NCBI GenBank assembly: GCA_003586115.2
Contig: QVOM02000057.1
Coordinates: 7,230,054-7,294,053 of the forward strand
DNA from: Salvator merianae
Taxonomy: Eukaryota; Chordata; Lepidosauria; Squamata; Teiidae
DNA: 64,000 bases
Direction of reading: 5' to 3'
Numbering within the stretch: position 1 is the first letter of the stretch; the number at the start of each line of letters is the position of its first letter. The notes beneath the pieces were generated by a model that did not search any database, was not told the origin of the DNA, and was given only the letters and a program-made list of their open reading frames with translations. The position numbers and the translations under genes were made by a program. Below are positions 36,001 through 57,293 of the stretch, piece by piece.

Positions 36001-39000
36001 CAACTGCTCTTTCCACTTTAAGTGGGGAAAATCTTCTATGCCAAGAGAAGCAGCAGAATATCCTCCCTGAGAGTCAAAGATTTCCTTCAGGCTCCACAGA
36101 CGACCAAGAGAAATGAAAGGGTTTATTTTTCCCTGTCTGCCTGCAGTCCTGGACTTGAGGCTTTCTCAGACAGGGCAGCCTGGGCAGCTTTATAGCTCTG
36201 CAACAAATCCTGTTCTGGGCACTATTCCTATTCACACATGACACAGCAGCAGGTCCTGAGAACTCCCAGGGTTTAACAGCCACAACAGCTACAGGTGTTT
36301 TCCAGAACACATCCCTAGTGTATTATAACACACATGGATTCACAAGAACACTTACTGAGTGACCTTTAAACAAATCAGAGACACACAAAACACAGACAAA
36401 ACCTACACACCTCTTCCCTATGCCTGAGCACATAGGCAAGCCACACAGATGTGAAAAGAAAGCTCCAGGTTCACACAGAGAGCCGCGGAGAAGTCCTGTC
36501 ACTGAATAACTTCCAAACAATTTCTTTCACCACACACAAGGTTTCCAAGAGGGCCAATTTGGCAGCACGTTTAGATTTTGATAAGCAAACTTTTTTTTAG
36601 ATCTTGAAAAGCAAGATTTCAATACATTTTACGTCACCAGGCTCCTGCTAGTGTATTTGTCCTCTCTTTCCAGCAGGATGGCTAAACCTGGGCATTAGTT
36701 ACGGCAAGGGTTTTGCACTAAGTATATAAGCATTGAAGACTCTTGCAAAAAAACCCTGCATTATAGCTGAGTGTGGGTTCACAGTTCCTAGGCTTAAAAA
36801 GAGAATGGCCTCCTACATTGCTAGTTCACCACCTTTAAGGGAGAAACAGGAAAACAAAGGATACTAATTTACAACAGGAAGCAGTATGGAAACCGCTTAA
36901 ATGAATCAACAGGGCAGCAAGCTGAGAAACTGGCCCCTCCAAAAAAGGCACACGGTTGCAGCTCTGAACACACTTCACTGCACGCGGGAAAGACCAATCT
37001 CAGCAGGGTGTTGGTGCACCCTGAAACTCTCAACCATGCACATCCTTTTGCAAACAGAAACATTCTCATTGCTTCGCTCTCTCTCAAATTCAGTGCAGTC
37101 GACTAATTATGGAGGGATTCCCTTGATAGCACAGGGAATCCTTTCTAGCAAAAAGTGGAGTTTGATCGCTTTCAACCTAATCAACCTCCTAGGGCTATTC
37201 TGCAGATAAAACGGAGGGGCAGAGAAAAATGCTTGCAGGATACCAGGGCAAAATACTGTAACACGTGCAGAGGGGTTCTTATTTCCAGCACCAACATCTA
37301 ATTATATTCATGGCCACCAGTGTGCAAGCCGGCTTTGCCTATTCCCAAATCCAACAGAAGTTAGCTCCATAAAATGACGTCACTCATCTCTTCTTCAAAG
37401 GTCAAACCAAGCACAATTCTAACTATCCAACATCTAAAACTAAAATTCAGAGAGACCTCAGTGGTACAGTGCACTGACTTGCTACCTTTACCACCCCCAG
37501 CTGTGTTTTGCCACAAGCCCTGGAGATATGGGAGCCTTGGAAATCCTCTGCCCTGCAGGAACAGACCTTAGCTCCTCACCAAGTTCAGATCCTAAATGCC
37601 TGAAAATTCACAGGGCTGCTCCACAACCAAGGCTGCTCAACTTGCAGACCTCCAAACATTCTTCAACTACAGCTCCCAGGATTCCACTCCAGGTCTTGCA
37701 ACAAGAACAACCCCAATTATCGTTTGCCAGCCTGGCGTCTCCTGTATATTTTTCTATTCTGCCTCCCCAATAGCCCCAGCCAGCAAAATCAGGGAAAGTC
37801 TGCAAGGGTCTAATGAGCAATCTCTTCTTGCCATTAACCCTTCCACGTAGATCTGGAAGCTGTCACTCAGCCCACAGGCCATGGGCAAAACAACACGACT
37901 CCCTGAGGGCAAACTGGGAAGGTTTACCATGTGTTTTTCAGAATACACAGAAGGTCCATAGGCCTTTCATTTGCAAGGCTGCTTTCTCTCTACGTACAGA
38001 ATTGCTCCTGCAAACTATTAGCTGTAAACATCAGGAGAGAGGAAACGGTTGTTTACTATCCAGTTTATTCCTTTCTGCACTGAGTACACTTCAAAGAAGC
38101 TTCACAAGACAGTTAGCTACACCTTTAATAAAGCAACACCTAAGAAATCTGATATCGTGCAAACTATTCAAGGAGAAAAAACAGTAGAAAACATCTAGCT
38201 TTTATCAAACTGCGTCAACCCCATTTTTGCAAAGTCACCTATATGCAAAGCCATCTATTTTATGCAAAGAAGAAGGCACCCCAAGGGCCAAATTCCTAAC
38301 ATGAAAATAATGCTTACCCAAAGGCCATCAGCATGCCAGTTCTTGTAACTCATCTTAACTTAAGGCGAGCAGGATGCCATGTCTTTCCTGAATGCTTTCC
38401 CCCGAACCATATTACCTCTGCAAAGTTTTATGACGAGACAGGGCTTCTTCAGGTTCCCCACCTCCTACTTCATAACAACCCTGCAAATTCGAGATTTGAT
38501 CTTCACCTCACCATGGGAATCACTCAGTCACTGTGGACAAACAATGCCCCCCATCAATTTGCTCAACTTCAACTTCCCCAGACTGTGGCATAGTCACGCA
38601 CTACAGGGAAAGGAAACCTCTGACTTTCCTATGAGGCTGGACTATCTCGGCTGGTAGGCCTAAAGGATGGGTCCCTGAAAGCTGGAATTCACACACACCC
38701 ACAAACCTGCTCAAACACACAGAGGAAGGATGCATAATCAGTTTAAAGCACACTCTGCACTCTACACCTGTTCTAAGCAGACAATGAACACAACAGCAAC
38801 TGTTGCCTGCCTTCATCTCCTCACTTCAGCATCACGTAATGTGAGCACACAAACACACAGAAAAACTTCTGCAATCCTAACTTCACATTCTGAGAATAAA
38901 CACAGTTTGGTTTAATGGGATTCACAAGTAGCCATGGTTAACACTGCCAATTTAATACATGCCCAGATTTTCTAAAGGTATTTAAAAATAAACAACTAAA

Positions 39001-42000
39001 TAATGAAAAATGGGTCTTTACAGCATTACACTTTTTATAAAAAATAACCAGCTGGTGGACCTTAAAACAGAATTAAATGGGACTATGACTTTCCAAAAAA
39101 ACTGGTTCATAAAATATCGTTTTTATATGCTTTGCAAAATTTACAAACAGCTACTCAAAAGTATCAACCTTTTACTGGGAAAAGTGCAATTTCTAAAAGT
39201 ATTATTCTGTTCTTGGACTTCATTGAAACTTCATTTAGAAACTGAGTAAGGGCAGATTAACAGAGAAAATTATGGTATGTGCCAACCCCCTATGGACTTA
39301 TGTACTCTATCTCAGCTAGATTAAGGGAGAGCTATCTTAAGATGTAGCACAAATGGCTATAGAACACTACCCAAATGACACATATGACGAATCCACAATC
39401 TAAACTATCATGGCAACATTGCAATTTAAAGGGAACATTTTACCTTACTTATCTTGCCCATTTCTAGAAAGATTTTGGAATAAAGTTTTGGGAGAGATTA
39501 GAAAGATCATCCCAGAGAAGATGCACTGTAGTCCACTATTTTGCCTCTTGAACATAAGCAATGCTACAAATCAAGCTGTTAAAGATCTCTATCAACACTT
39601 TTATATGTATGGCACTGCAAAATTATTAATTGCTTATAACTGGAATAAACAGGTGCACTCTACACAACGGGTATTACAGTATACAGTTAGAGATATAGTC
39701 CTGTCTAGAAAATAACAGCATGTATTAATTTTCTCAAGGGTATAATTCATGTCAATAAAATCTTAGAACTATGGCATATAACAAAAATAGCCTCTGAATT
39801 TTAACAGTCAAAGACAGCTATACAAATACAGCAAATGCTATAACATTATAATTTATGGCTTGTGATGCTGTGTTAAGGGATAGTATTGTGATCTGACTCG
39901 TATGAATTTACTCGGAAGCTCTGCTTTAGGACCACCAAGGGTTACAATGGACTTTTCAGAGATGCTACTGTTCTTCCTTCTCTCCCTCTCTTTTAATAAC
40001 TGTATATAGATATTGTTTTAAGTAATATTTTAAAAAAGCATTTCCATGGTTAGAACTGTGCTATTGCTTAACAGAGACATGAAGTACCTTTGACCACTTA
40101 CAGCAGCTTGCTGTCACCCCGTGGTACAGCATTTCTTCTGCACACACTAAGTTTCAGCCCCAGATTCAATTCCCAGCATCTCTATGGTAGAAGGCAACAG
40201 CAAACTGCTTCTGTACTGCTGCCAAGACAAAACGTGGACGTGCTATGTAATCGCCAGAGTTAAGTTTGAACTGAGGGTGTCTCTCCTTTACTAACCTACC
40301 ATGTAAGTTAAAACAGATATAGTGCACAATCATAATTGCCACTGTAATAGTAATTATCTTTCTGCAATAATAATATGTCTTATACAAAACATCAAATAAA
40401 ATCTGTACAAAGATAGAGCATCCACATCAATAACCACTATTTAAATATATACCCTATAAAAAGCATCAATCTACACAGCCTGTGTACTAAACATGTCCAC
40501 CAATAGAATAGCAACAGTAAGTTTAATGTCAAAAAAGTGCAGAACAATCTAACTTTGCCAAACTGCTTTGCAATCAATACGGGGAAGGGCAATACAGAAA
40601 AAAATTCTGAATACCTAACCAAATACAGCAAGCACATTGTGTAAAATACTAAATAGAAGCCAGACAGCATTTAGAAGCACATACTAACAGCCAAGTAATG
40701 ATGACCACATTAAAAATGTATAGGAGATTTAAAAGCAATAATAGAATCCTGGTTAAACACACTGTCATGATTGTAATTAATGGCAAGCACAGCAAAACTG
40801 TACATAACTGTGCCACTATTGCTACATGTTCATTTGCATATTTATAGTATTAACATGCTCATTCACAACATTACTGGTGACAATCACCATGGTGGTATCT
40901 AGCACAGGGCCCTCCTTCCCACAGGAGGGTGCAGCCAGTGCCTCCTCATTTACTGAGCCCCCAAAACTGGAGTCCAGGGTCCAGTTCTGACTCTCCGAGG
41001 TCATACAGTCACCCCACACAGCAGCCTCTGTCCTCTGCAAAAATCAGTCAAACTAAGATTCTCTGAAGATATTCCTGTTCACAAAAAATGAAATTGGCAA
41101 GCGCTATTGGTGGTAAAAAGAACCATCCATGGTTGAGCCCTAGGCACTGGCAGCAGATAAAAGACCCAAATCATTTGATTTCTGATGGGCCAACACATCC
41201 TATAGATTTCCCGGTCTCTGTTAGCAGAAATTCGCCACTATTGAAAGAACCTCTCCCTCCCTTCTGCTATACAACTGCTATACAACTAGACTGGACACCG
41301 ATTTACGGTCTGTCCTTGCAATGGGCTCCACTATTCTCCCGCCACTTGGCAAATGGGGGTGTGAGCTTTGACAGGCACAGGGAACTTGCCTTTAACGCTC
41401 TCCTCTCTGCTGCCTGCCCTTAATAATCCCAATACGGACAAGCACCCCAGCAACAAGACCAGGGGGTTGTTTCGGCCTGTGTCCTTGTTTACAGAGGCCG
41501 AAGCTCCCTCCCCTCCCTGCCGCCGTCCTTCTACCCCGGACAGCTCCACGTTCATCCTGAGGCCAAGTGGGGGCCCTGCCCCCGGCCTCCCGCCTCTGCC
41601 CTCTCGAAGAGTGATGCTCCCCGCTTAACACTAAGAAGCCGACGCCTCTACTTGACTGTCCCTGAGCGCCATCCCGCCGAGGGACTGCTGCGCCTCAGCG
41701 TTTGTTTAGCGCTCCCAGGATCCGGCCCTCCCTTCCTACGGCAAGGAGCTCAGGGGGACGACGCGAACCCCCTCCTCTCCTGCCCTCCCGTGCAGATCGC
41801 GACACAACAGCCCCGCGAGGGAGGCCGGGGGTAGAAGCAGTGCAGCAGCAGCACCGGCCAGCCAAGGTGACCCGTCCGGGTCACTGATGCTGCTGCCTGC
41901 TATCAATAATGCTCCTACCCGCCCCGCGCCCCCTACCACGCGGGCGCCCTATAAGCGGGCAGCGGCGACCCCGCCCCCTGCCGCGCGGCTCGCTTTCTGT

Positions 42001-42301
42001 CTGGCCTGCCCCCCCGCCCGACGGCCCCGCCCGCCCCGCTACCTCGGCGCATCCACTTGATCCAGTGCCGGACGATGGTGTGGTGGTGCCGCTTGTTCTC
42101 CAGGCACCAGGCCGACAGACCCTGGATGGACTCCATGGTGTTGGTCACCGCCTGCAGCTTCCTGTCCAGCGCCGCCTCCAGCGCCGACGGCGAGGACGAC
42201 GACGACGACGAGGAGGCCGCAGCCGACGAAGACGACGAGGAGGACGACGACGACGAGGAGGAGGCCGAGGCCTTCCCGCCGCCGCCGCCTCCGGCCGCCA
42301 T
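18347..42301 (-). CDS. RPRD2: Regulation of nuclear pre-mRNA domain-containing protein 2, complete split gene
   Basis: RPRD2 is a nuclear protein whose CTD-interacting domain (CID) binds the phosphorylated C-terminal tail of RNA polymerase II. Eleven coding exons join in phase: 42043-42301, 30230-30359, 28891-28991, 28046-28123, 26707-26759, 25550-25676, 24497-24672, 23518-23803, 22690-22971, 21437-21640 and 18347-21063. They total 4413 nt, or 1470 aa, against about 1461 in human. A serine/alanine-rich N-terminus (to about residue 44) precedes the CID (about 45-175, with [31 protein letters not shown]). Next come a coiled-coil-like region ([25 protein letters not shown]), an acidic patch ([13 protein letters not shown]) and a long disordered Ser/Pro-rich tail encoded mostly by one 2.7-kb exon and ending FFPPRY. 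The ATG at 42301 lies in a conserved MAAGGGG context inside a CpG island. Confidence 0.96.
21437..21640 (-). CDS. RPRD2: RPRD2 coding exon 10
   Basis: The exon is 204 nt, with acceptor TCCCTAG and donor CAAG|GTAAAC. It encodes [16 protein letters not shown], then [20 protein letters not shown] and [14 protein letters not shown]. The [18 protein letters not shown] helix is strongly conserved in RPRD2. Confidence 0.95.
22654..22683. repeat. (CCCCCA)n simple repeat, G-rich on the transcribed strand
   Basis: A C-run is followed by repeated CCCCCA units. In RPRD2 pre-mRNA this reads as four or more runs of four to six Gs separated by single U or A residues, starting about 6 nt downstream of the exon 9 splice donor. 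Confidence 0.85.
22690..22971 (-). CDS. RPRD2: RPRD2 coding exon 9
   Basis: The exon is 282 nt, with acceptor AAACCAG and donor ACAG|GTGAGA. It starts VEERKEKPA, has a low-complexity Thr/Ala/Pro linker, and ends with the conserved [21 protein letters not shown] helix (here [19 protein letters not shown]). The donor is followed at once by a G-rich run. Confidence 0.94.
23518..23803 (-). CDS. RPRD2: RPRD2 coding exon 8
   Basis: The exon is 286 nt, with acceptor GCTTAG and donor ATTG|GTAATT. It encodes [20 protein letters not shown], then [20 protein letters not shown] and the acidic [16 protein letters not shown] motif. It ends the coiled-coil region and starts the disordered tail. Confidence 0.95.
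24497..24672 (-). CDS. RPRD2: RPRD2 coding exon 7
   Basis: The exon is 176 nt, with acceptor CTTACAG and donor AAT|GTGAGT. It encodes [40 protein letters not shown] and [19 protein letters not shown], a helical segment nearly identical to mammalian RPRD2. Confidence 0.96.
25550..25676 (-). CDS. RPRD2: RPRD2 coding exon 6
   Basis: The exon is 127 nt, with acceptor CTCCAG and donor AAGG|GTGAGA. It encodes [39 protein letters not shown] and CLK. It is in phase with both neighbours. Confidence 0.95.
25876..26050 (+). repeat. tRNA-derived SINE
   Basis: It begins GTGGCGCAGAAGGCTAAGGC (A-box-like), has GGATCGGAGTTCAAGGC (B-box-like), and ends GGGGGCTGGACTCGATGACC, CTGGAGGTCCCTTCCAACTC and TATGATTC, a familiar reptile SINE/LINE tail. 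It lies in an RPRD2 intron. Confidence 0.7.
26707..26759 (-). CDS. RPRD2: RPRD2 coding exon 5
   Basis: The exon is 53 nt, with acceptor CTGCAG and donor CGA|GTAAGT. It encodes [18 protein letters not shown]. It is too short to stand out as an open frame, but phase and homology fix it. Confidence 0.93.
27986..28010. repeat. (CTC)n trinucleotide repeat
   Basis: Seven or more CTC units lie about 35-60 nt past the RPRD2 exon 4 donor, giving GGA repeats in the pre-mRNA. Confidence 0.8.
28046..28123 (-). CDS. RPRD2: RPRD2 coding exon 4
   Basis: The exon is 78 nt, with acceptor TTTTCCAG and donor CAAA|GTAAGG. It encodes [19 protein letters not shown] and SWKKSQ, the lysine/glutamine-rich linker after the CID. 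Confidence 0.92.
28891..28991 (-). CDS. RPRD2: RPRD2 coding exon 3 (end of CID)
   Basis: The exon is 101 nt, with acceptor TTTTTCAG and donor TTAA|GTAAGT. It encodes [20 protein letters not shown] and then [27 protein letters not shown] is a hallmark of RPRD-family CIDs. Confidence 0.96.
29468..29938 (+). repeat. Two tandem units of a reptilian SINE-like repeat
   Basis: Both units carry GCAGGTGAAGGTTTTGCCTT, a TGGGCCACTGTG segment, ATGCTGGACAAGATGGGCCG or its like, and GATCCAGCAG. They are separated by ACAAATTCATGAAGGACAGG. They lie in RPRD2 intron 2. Confidence 0.75.
30230..30359 (-). CDS. RPRD2: RPRD2 coding exon 2 (CID core)
   Basis: The exon is 130 nt, with acceptor CTTCCAG and donor TGAA|GTAAGT. 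It encodes [20 protein letters not shown] and then [20 protein letters not shown]. The [12 protein letters not shown] helix is the core of the CTD-binding fold. Confidence 0.96.
31836..31985. mobile_element. hAT-like fold-back MITE
   Basis: CAGCCCTCCAGACATTCCGGAACTACAACACTC on the left mirrors GGCATTGTAGTTCCAGAACATC on the right. It lies in RPRD2 intron 1. Confidence 0.65.
32974..32997. repeat. (CA)n microsatellite
   Basis: Eleven or more CA units are uninterrupted. The tract is intronic. Confidence 0.9.
33865..33893. repeat. Perfect 11-bp inverted repeat with 7-nt loop
   Basis: CAGAAGTACCT at 33865-33875 pairs exactly with AGGTACTTCTG at 33883-33893. It lies in RPRD2 intron 1. Confidence 0.8.
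35105..35230 (+). repeat. Degenerate tRNA-SINE-like repeat
   Basis: TATAGCTCAGCAACAGAGTACCTGCTCCACAGGCTGAAGGCC followed by CAGGCTCAGTCCCCAG resembles the TAGCTCAGTGGTAGAGCATCTGC...GGTTCAATCCCCGGC SINE of reptiles. Similar weaker pieces lie near 37.45 and 40.12 kb. Confidence 0.5.
37614..37690. mobile_element. Half hAT-like MITE
   Basis: GCAGACCTCCAAACATTCTTCAACTACAGCTCCCAGGATTCCA matches one arm of the element at 15.45 kb. The second arm is not evident. Confidence 0.45.
42043..42301 (-). CDS. RPRD2: RPRD2 first coding exon
   Basis: The exon is 259 nt, with ATG at 42301 and donor CGAG|GTAGCG. It encodes MAAGGGGGG, a long serine-alanine tract, then [20 protein letters not shown] and the start of the CID (HWIKWMRR). 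The serine tract makes LDRK start near residue 45, later than in mammals. The plus-strand reading of the same bases gives an acidic poly-Asp/Glu frame that is only a shadow. Confidence 0.95.
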
Positions 42302-42800
42302 CTTCCCTCCCCTTCGGTCGCGCCAGCAACGCCGCTCTGACTGACTGATTGACTGGCTTTGAGGGGGCAAACGGCGGCGGAAGGAGGGGAAGGGCACACT
42401 GCGCCTGCGCCGCGGACGGAGCGCGAGGCACCCCCCCTTGCCTGACAGCGCACGCGCACGCCGCCGGCCGCAGGCAGGTAAGCAGACAGACGCTGCGCGC
42501 TCGGCTCCGGCGGCAGGGCCGCCGCGGCTGCGCTCTCGCTTGCTGCACGCACACAGCGCAGGCGCGTCGTCGCTAGTTGGAGACGCGCGGGCGGCGCAGG
42601 CGCGGAAGAGGAGAAACCGCGCGAGCTGGCGCGGCAGTAGTGTGCGCAAGCGCGGCGGTAGGAAGCAGCAGCGGGGCCCAGGAGGCCAGCTGGCTGGGGT
42701 GCAGGCGTTTGACGGCCGCCGGACCCGAAATAGAGCTTCTTTCTTTTACGCCGGCGCAGAGCAGAGCGACGTGGAGACGTCACGGCTCTAACACGAGCCT
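42295..42800 (-). promoter_or_regulatory. RPRD2: RPRD2 CpG-island promoter and 5'UTR
   Basis: This is the densest CpG stretch of the window; the island extends into exon 1 and below it to about 41.9 kb. The minus strand has the YY1-like core AAGATGGCGGCC spanning the start codon. No TATA box is visible. The start site is probably between 42.35 and 42.65 kb, by inference. Confidence 0.7.
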
Positions 42801-42871
42801 TTTTCTGGGCTCCTGAGTGGCACGCTTGGGGGAGGGGGCAAGTTCAACGGGGAAGGAAAAAAAGCAGCGGT

Positions 42872-43085
42872 GCCAGTTGAAGGTTTTGCCTTCGTCTTCT
42901 GCTTGAAAAGCCCAGGGGCAATTAGTGGGATGCTGGACTAGATGGGCCGTGGCCCGATCCAGCAGGGCTCCTCTTAGGTGCTTCTAGAGTAATTCATGCA
43001 GGACAGGTGCCTCAGTGGCTACTAGGATGGATACCCAGGTACCACCTCCAGGTTGGAGGGACAGGCAGGGTGCCTCTTCTTATGA
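42872..43085 (+). repeat. Reptilian SINE-like repeat (GGTGAAGGTTTTGCC ... GATCCAGCAGGGCTC type)
   Basis: It shares long stretches with the repeats at 29.48-29.94 kb in the same orientation and at 6.45-6.85 kb in the opposite one: TTGCCTTCGTCTTCTGCTTG, ATGCTGGACTAGATGGGCCG and GATCCAGCAGGGCTCCTCTTA. A second unit start (AATTCATGCAGGACAGG) follows the first unit, as in the other copies. Confidence 0.75.
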
Positions 43086-44122
43086 GTTGCCCAGAGTTCC
43101 AATCTGCAGCAGGCTGCATACAACTGAAAAAAAACCAATATATTGATAATGGTAGCTAAGCTTGATTCTAGTGGAAAATTTTGCAGCCCCTCCTCCCCCC
43201 AGGATTTCTTTGGGCCTCATGTGACAGCAACTGTCAAGGCAGCAGCCTAAAAAGAAAATCAGAGATGCTTTAGTCCTACTGGTGCAGGCTAACGTGCCTG
43301 TCTATGAAGTAACCAATGGGCGGCCTTTAACTGCACAAAGACCGCCCAATGACAATTACATGGAAGGACAGGACATCCAACGGGAAGCAAGTAGAGGCAG
43401 GACAAAAAAGGACATGCCTTTGTGAGATTCGTGGCCTCTTTCCATTGTGCAAGAGGACATCACTGCCAGCCTTGTGCTTAAACCGGTTTGAAGTTTTCCT
43501 CCCCCTCACTAGAGTCCTGTAGCCTGAGCCGTGTAGCAGTGATGAGCTGAGCCCACCATAAGCCTACCTGCCATATTTGGAACAATACTTCCACTCTTTC
43601 AGCAAACCATGCGCAGAAGCACGCCTAGCGTGCCTTGCCCTGCAGTAATGAGGTGTATGTGCAGCACACTCTAGTTTGAAATGCTAATCTTGTAGCTTCT
43701 ATGAAGCTGCTCGGCTGCACTCCCAGCATGCCATGGGCTATTTCCCAGCATCCACTGGGCAGAAGCCAGGCGGTCAACTGGGAGATTTCACGTCACAGCT
43801 CACAAAAAAAGTCAACACATTTTCGGTCCTACAAGAATCTGTGGAATTTGTTCCATATCCCACCCTCAAACTCCAATTGCAAAGTTATGTATTAAACGTG
43901 AACAGTACCTCTGGCTGATCAGAATGAACTGGTTCCCCGTTTTTCCCTTCCTGTGTCAAAAGCTTTTTATTCTCCTCAGATAAATACAAATATATGGAGT
44001 TTGATATAAAAACCAGCAGCATCTTCACAGGAAGTTTGGAACTTACACAGCATACTTCTTATTCAAAATACCAGGCCAAGAAACAAGCTCACTTGCTTAT
44101 AACCTCTTACAAAAAAAAAAAG
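43086..44122. other. Spacer between the RPRD2 promoter and the PRPF3 3' end
   Basis: No gene is recognised. A second AATAAA on the minus strand at 43966-43971 could serve as a distal PRPF3 poly(A) signal. Confidence 0.45.
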
Positions 44123-44128
44123 TTTATT
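44123..44128 (-). terminator. PRPF3: Candidate poly(A) signal AATAAA for PRPF3
   Basis: The minus strand reads ACATAATAAACTTTTT about 600 nt after the PRPF3 stop codon, followed by a U-rich run. The signal at 43966-43971 is an alternative. Confidence 0.5.
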
Positions 44129-44729
44129 ATGTAAATGTAGGATGCGGGCTAAATCCCCAGCTCCTAGATCTTTGCTGTACAATTTTCCAACACTGCGAAC
44201 TGAACCCCCATGTCCGTCAGGGTTGGTGACCCATAACTGCTCCTCAATTTCATTTCTTGACGTTCTCGCCAGCACAGAGACACCTTCCTTCTTTGCCTTG
44301 TGTCCAAAACAAACCTACCATACTGCAAAGCAAATAACCAAAATAAAATAAAAACAAAAAAAACCTCCCAAGATACCGTGCATCTTCAGAGGCTGGTAGA
44401 GCTGAAGAGGAAAAAAAAGCGATGTGCCTGACACGTGGACTTTTCCACGGCTTTTCCACGGCCTCCAAGTCAAAGTGTTTCCAAAGAGTGTGACATGGAA
44501 GCTAATGAGCATAAGATCCATAAACAGTTTCAGTCCAAAAGGAAGAGCCAGGGAGGGGAAAAAAGGAACCTGGGTAGTTTCAATCTCTTTTTGAAAAATA
44601 ATTATTTTAATCATATGCATCATGTATGGTGAGGAACTTGGGGAAAGAAAGGCCAGAGGAGGAGCGACAGAAGTCCAGAGTCGTGGCTGAGTTCTTGCGC
44701 TCAAAACTGAATCCATCCCACGAGGGCGG

Positions 44730-56073
<11,344 letters not shown>

Positions 56074-56334
56074 TCACAAAACCACTGGCAACCGGAACAG
56101 AGACCTGCTAATTGCTGCCCAATGTGTCCTTTACTCATCGCTCACCCGTAGCACACAGTGCTTGCCTCTGGGCACGCCCGGGGGCCGCATGAGTGCTAGG
56201 GTGGGACTTCCTCTCCTTGGCCAAGATCAACACCTACTTTGATACCTGAAAAGGTTACATCTTGTACCCAGTGGAGGAGCAACAAATTGTACCTTGTAAT
56301 TGTAATACTGGAATGGCTGCGGCCGAGGGGCCTA

Positions 56335-57293
56335 GAAAGCAATTCCCAGCATCTCCCTGGGAGAAGCCCACAGAGTTAGCAGGAGTTGGCCCCCAACTCA
56401 CTGGCACCAGCCAACAGCAACAACAGTTGTAAAATATGCAGACAGAATTGAATGTACAGTCTTGTACGTGTTGTACAGTCACCCTTTGCCATTTGTGATT
56501 ACTGTGTTGTGTTTATGAGTTATGTGTATTATTCATCAGGAAAAGGTTTTTTTGTGAGTGGAAATCCACAAGCTTATTGTGGAACCTAACCCTAGCAAAT
56601 AACGAAGGATACTTATTTATGATCTGACTTAACTGCTAGGCAGGCACATCTGAAAGGTGCCCTTAGATCAGGAGGGACTGACAGGTAACGTAGGTTGGAG
56701 GTAAAAATAATGTGTTTGGGGCTTTAGCGAGAAAGACAACAGGTACTGTGATTGGTCAGAAAGTAAAGAGTTAACTGGATCCAAAAATCAAGATGGGATT
56801 GGTCAGCAAGTGAAAGCTGATTGGTTCTTAACAGCCATACCTGATTGGCTAGGTAAATAGTGGATATCTGAATCATAGATGTTGAATTCCACTCTGGAGC
56901 ATAAACAGAGTCACTCCTGTTTGGCCTTAAAGGGAGGAAGACCAGGGGACAGCCAGAAAGAACTTAAGGGCAGAGAATAGTTAGAAGACCTATTAAAAAC
57001 CCAAACGGAGTCTGGATGAAAAGTAGTCCCAAGAACCTGAAAGGTTTTCAAGGGTGGTTGGAAAGACCAGGCTCCCTAAAAAAGAACCAGAATTTTTCAG
57101 CGCTGTCTTGCTGAAGAAATTCACAGACACCAAAAGAAGGAAAAGCGAAAAGCGAGAACTCTTTTTTTGGGAGGGGGTGTCAGTCAACTCAAGCTATTGG
57201 CTGGGAACCATATGACTGCGGTCAGCCTGGGTGATCGTCTGCCATGTGGGTGATCGTCTGCCATCTCCCAGGGAGATGCCGGGAATTGCTTTC
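56335..57293. repeat. Segment bounded by a 30-bp inverted repeat
   Basis: GAAAGCAATTCCCAGCATCT,CCCTGGGAGA at 56335-56364 is matched in inverted form by 57264-57293 with one mismatch. About 0.9 kb lies between the arms. Confidence 0.75.
57229..57264. repeat. 17-bp tandem duplication
   Basis: GGGTGATCGTCTGCCAT occurs at 57229-57245 and again at 57248-57264, directly next to the right inverted-repeat arm. Confidence 0.85.

Larger units (their letters stand above)
30360..42042 (-). other. RPRD2: RPRD2 intron 1 (11.7 kb)
   Basis: No exon-like homology was found on either strand. The intron holds a hAT-like MITE at 31.84-31.98 kb, a (CA)n tract at 32.97 kb, a perfect hairpin at 33.87 kb, tRNA-SINE-like pieces at about 35.1, 37.4 and 40.1 kb, a half MITE at 37.6 kb and LINE-tail-like sequence near 35.85 kb. 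AT-rich unique DNA fills much of 38.9-40.9 kb. Confidence 0.75.

Noticed and set aside
42057..42344. Plus-strand open frame rich in Asp/Glu
   Set aside because: It is the exact complement of the RPRD2 serine tract in exon 1, a compositional shadow.
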